A stretch of 6,037 nt of DNA from an uncultured Lachnospiraceae bacterium (GTDB taxonomy: Bacteria > Bacillota > Clostridia > Lachnospirales > Lachnospiraceae): contig CAMJWQ010000220.1 of the NCBI GenBank assembly GCA_946409475.1, positions 1 through 6,037 of the forward strand, read 5' to 3'. Below are positions 5,136-6,037 of this stretch, in pieces. The notes under the pieces are model-generated. The model worked only from the letters and a program-made list of their open reading frames with translations. It made no database searches and was not told the DNA's origin. Each line of letters opens with the position of its first letter. The stretch's first letter is position 1. A program made the position numbers and the translations under genes.

Positions 5136-6037
5136 TTATAACATTAAATTGTAGATGCTGGCAACATCTTTTTCATGTAAGGCTACAAAGCTTCCGATGG
5201 TTCCCTTCCTTCCGTCCCCGTAGCATGCCATATTGGCCATTTTTTCTATATCCTCTTCTTTTGCACCTAATTCGGAAAAGCTCGTCGGCATGCCTATTAA
5301 ATGGAAGAATTTTTTCAGGGACCGTATACCCGCTTTTGCCCTTTCTTCCTCATCTGCTATGGAGGTATGTCCCCAGACCCGGGCGGCCAGCTGTGCAAAA
5401 CGATTTACGTCATGCTTGTAGACATAAGTCATCCATGCGGGAAATACCACCGCTAATCCGGCACCGTGAGCACAATCATAGACTGCCGATAATTCATGCT
5501 CCATATCGTGACTTGCCCAGTCCTGCTGGCGTCCCACTCCACAGAGATTATTATGGGCTACCATTCCGGCCCACATAATATTGGCCCGTGCTTCATAATC
5601 GTCCGGATTGGCAATAACCTTAGGCGCTTCCCTAATCATGGTCAGCAGGACTGCCTCGCACAAACGGTCGGTTATCTCCACATCCTTTGTATTCGTGAAG
5701 TAGCGTTCAAATACATGTGCCATAATATCCGTCACTCCGCAGGCTGTCTGATAAGGCGGCAGGGTCTGTGTAAGCCTGGGATTCAAAATGGAAAAGGCAG
5801 GACGGACCGCCTCCCCCGTAGCTCCACGTTTAAACATACCCTTTTCATTGGTAATAACGGAATCCGGTGAACCTTCGCTGCCTGCTGCTGCAATGGTTAA
5901 AATAGTTCCGACAGGCAGGGCTTTTGTGATTGTCTTCCCCTGGTAAAAATCCCAGAAATCACCATCGTAAACCGTTCCTGCTGCTATCGCTTTCGCAGAA
6001 TCAATCGTACTGCCTCCGCCAACCGCCAGTATAAAAT
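5136..6037 (-). CDS. Iron-containing alcohol dehydrogenase, YqhD/butanol dehydrogenase type, N-terminus outside the window
   Basis: The reading frame is open from the window edge (first whole codon at 6035), giving 299 residues, with about 90 expected beyond the edge. The enzyme should reduce aldehydes to alcohols with NAD(P)H during fermentation, in the cytoplasm. Visible features (numbered in the fragment) are the nucleotide-binding AVGGGSTIDSAK (4-15), the AAGSE turn followed by VITNE (51-64) and TLPPYQTACGVTDIMAH (91-107). The four metal ligands Asp103, His107, His176 and His190 are all present. Their spacing (4, 69 and 14) equals that of the E. coli YqhD site as I recall it. QDWASHDMEHELSA (171-184) and MWAGMVAHN (154-162) also resemble YqhD/BdhA enzymes. 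An internal ATG at 5837 is not the start, because family sequence continues upstream of it. The gene ends NLML-TAA and is followed after 13 bp by the DJ-1/PfpI remnant. The exact substrate cannot be told from sequence. Confidence 0.93.
   Translation of the reverse strand, partial: FILAVGGGSTIDSAKAIAAGTVYDGDFWDFYQGKTITKALPVGTILTIAAAGSEGSPDSVITNEKGMFKRGATGEAVRPAFSILNPRLTQTLPPYQTACGVTDIMAHVFERYFTNTKDVEITDRLCEAVLLTMIREAPKVIANPDDYEARANIMWAGMVAHNNLCGVGRQQDWASHDMEHELSAVYDCAHGAGLAVVFPAWMTYVYKHDVNRFAQLAARVWGHTSIADEEERAKAGIRSLKKFFHLIGMPTSFSELGAKEEDIEKMANMACYGDGRKGTIGSFVALHEKDVASIYNLML

Noticed and set aside
5496..5870. 124-codon plus-strand open frame (and smaller ones at 5225-5578 and 5233-5421)
   Set aside because: They are antisense to the alcohol dehydrogenase, which has an intact metal site; no recognisable domain.
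1..6037. Search for CRISPR arrays, tRNA or rRNA genes, insertion sequences and phage genes
   Set aside because: No regularly spaced repeats, transposase or integrase sequence, or RNA gene signatures were seen.

Overview
The window looks like chromosomal DNA from a low-to-moderate GC Gram-positive anaerobe, most likely a clostridium of the Lachnospiraceae type. The reasons are the strong AGAGGAG-type ribosome binding sites, the order DUF512 radical-SAM protein - der - plsY - gpsA, and the style of the YqhD/Bdh-type alcohol dehydrogenase. The taxonomic call is an inference from gene content, not a database match. Every gene I can support lies on the minus strand, so transcription runs from high to low coordinates.

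In transcription order, the window opens with an iron-containing alcohol dehydrogenase whose first ~90 residues lie beyond position 6037 (5136-6037). Thirteen bases behind it sits the wreck of a DJ-1/PfpI-family gene (4947-5122). This wreck keeps its ribosome binding site, its start and about seven N-terminal codons, joined out of frame to the last ~51 codons, and the middle of the gene is gone. A perfect 15-bp hairpin (4839-4875) closes this unit. The rest of 4679-4946 holds no gene. It contains that hairpin, a tandem 11-bp repeat (4806-4827), a candidate promoter (4773-4801) and the leader of the next operon.

The core is a tightly packed four-gene operon: a PDZ-like/radical-SAM/DUF512 protein (3347-4678), the ribosome-assembly GTPase Der (2032-3354), the glycerol-3-phosphate acyltransferase PlsY (1389-2030) and glycerol-3-phosphate dehydrogenase GpsA (368-1378). 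The first two genes overlap by 8 bp, the next pair are 1 bp apart, and the last pair are 10 bp apart. GpsA makes sn-glycerol 3-phosphate and PlsY acylates it, so the last two genes encode consecutive steps of phospholipid synthesis. They are co-expressed with a ribosome-biogenesis GTPase and an uncharacterised radical-SAM protein. For three of the four genes (DUF512, plsY and gpsA) the ribosome binding site favours a start downstream of the longest possible one.

A hairpin after gpsA (308-337) probably ends the operon. A separate promoter candidate (278-307) then leads into the first 61 codons of a gene for MnhE/MrpE, a subunit of the multisubunit Na+/H+ antiporter. That gene runs off the left edge of the window (1-185).

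I do not see a clearly new multi-gene system. The observations most worth checking are the internally deleted DJ-1/PfpI gene, the tandem repeat just upstream of the DUF512-der promoter, and the uncharacterised radical-SAM protein that leads an operon of housekeeping genes.
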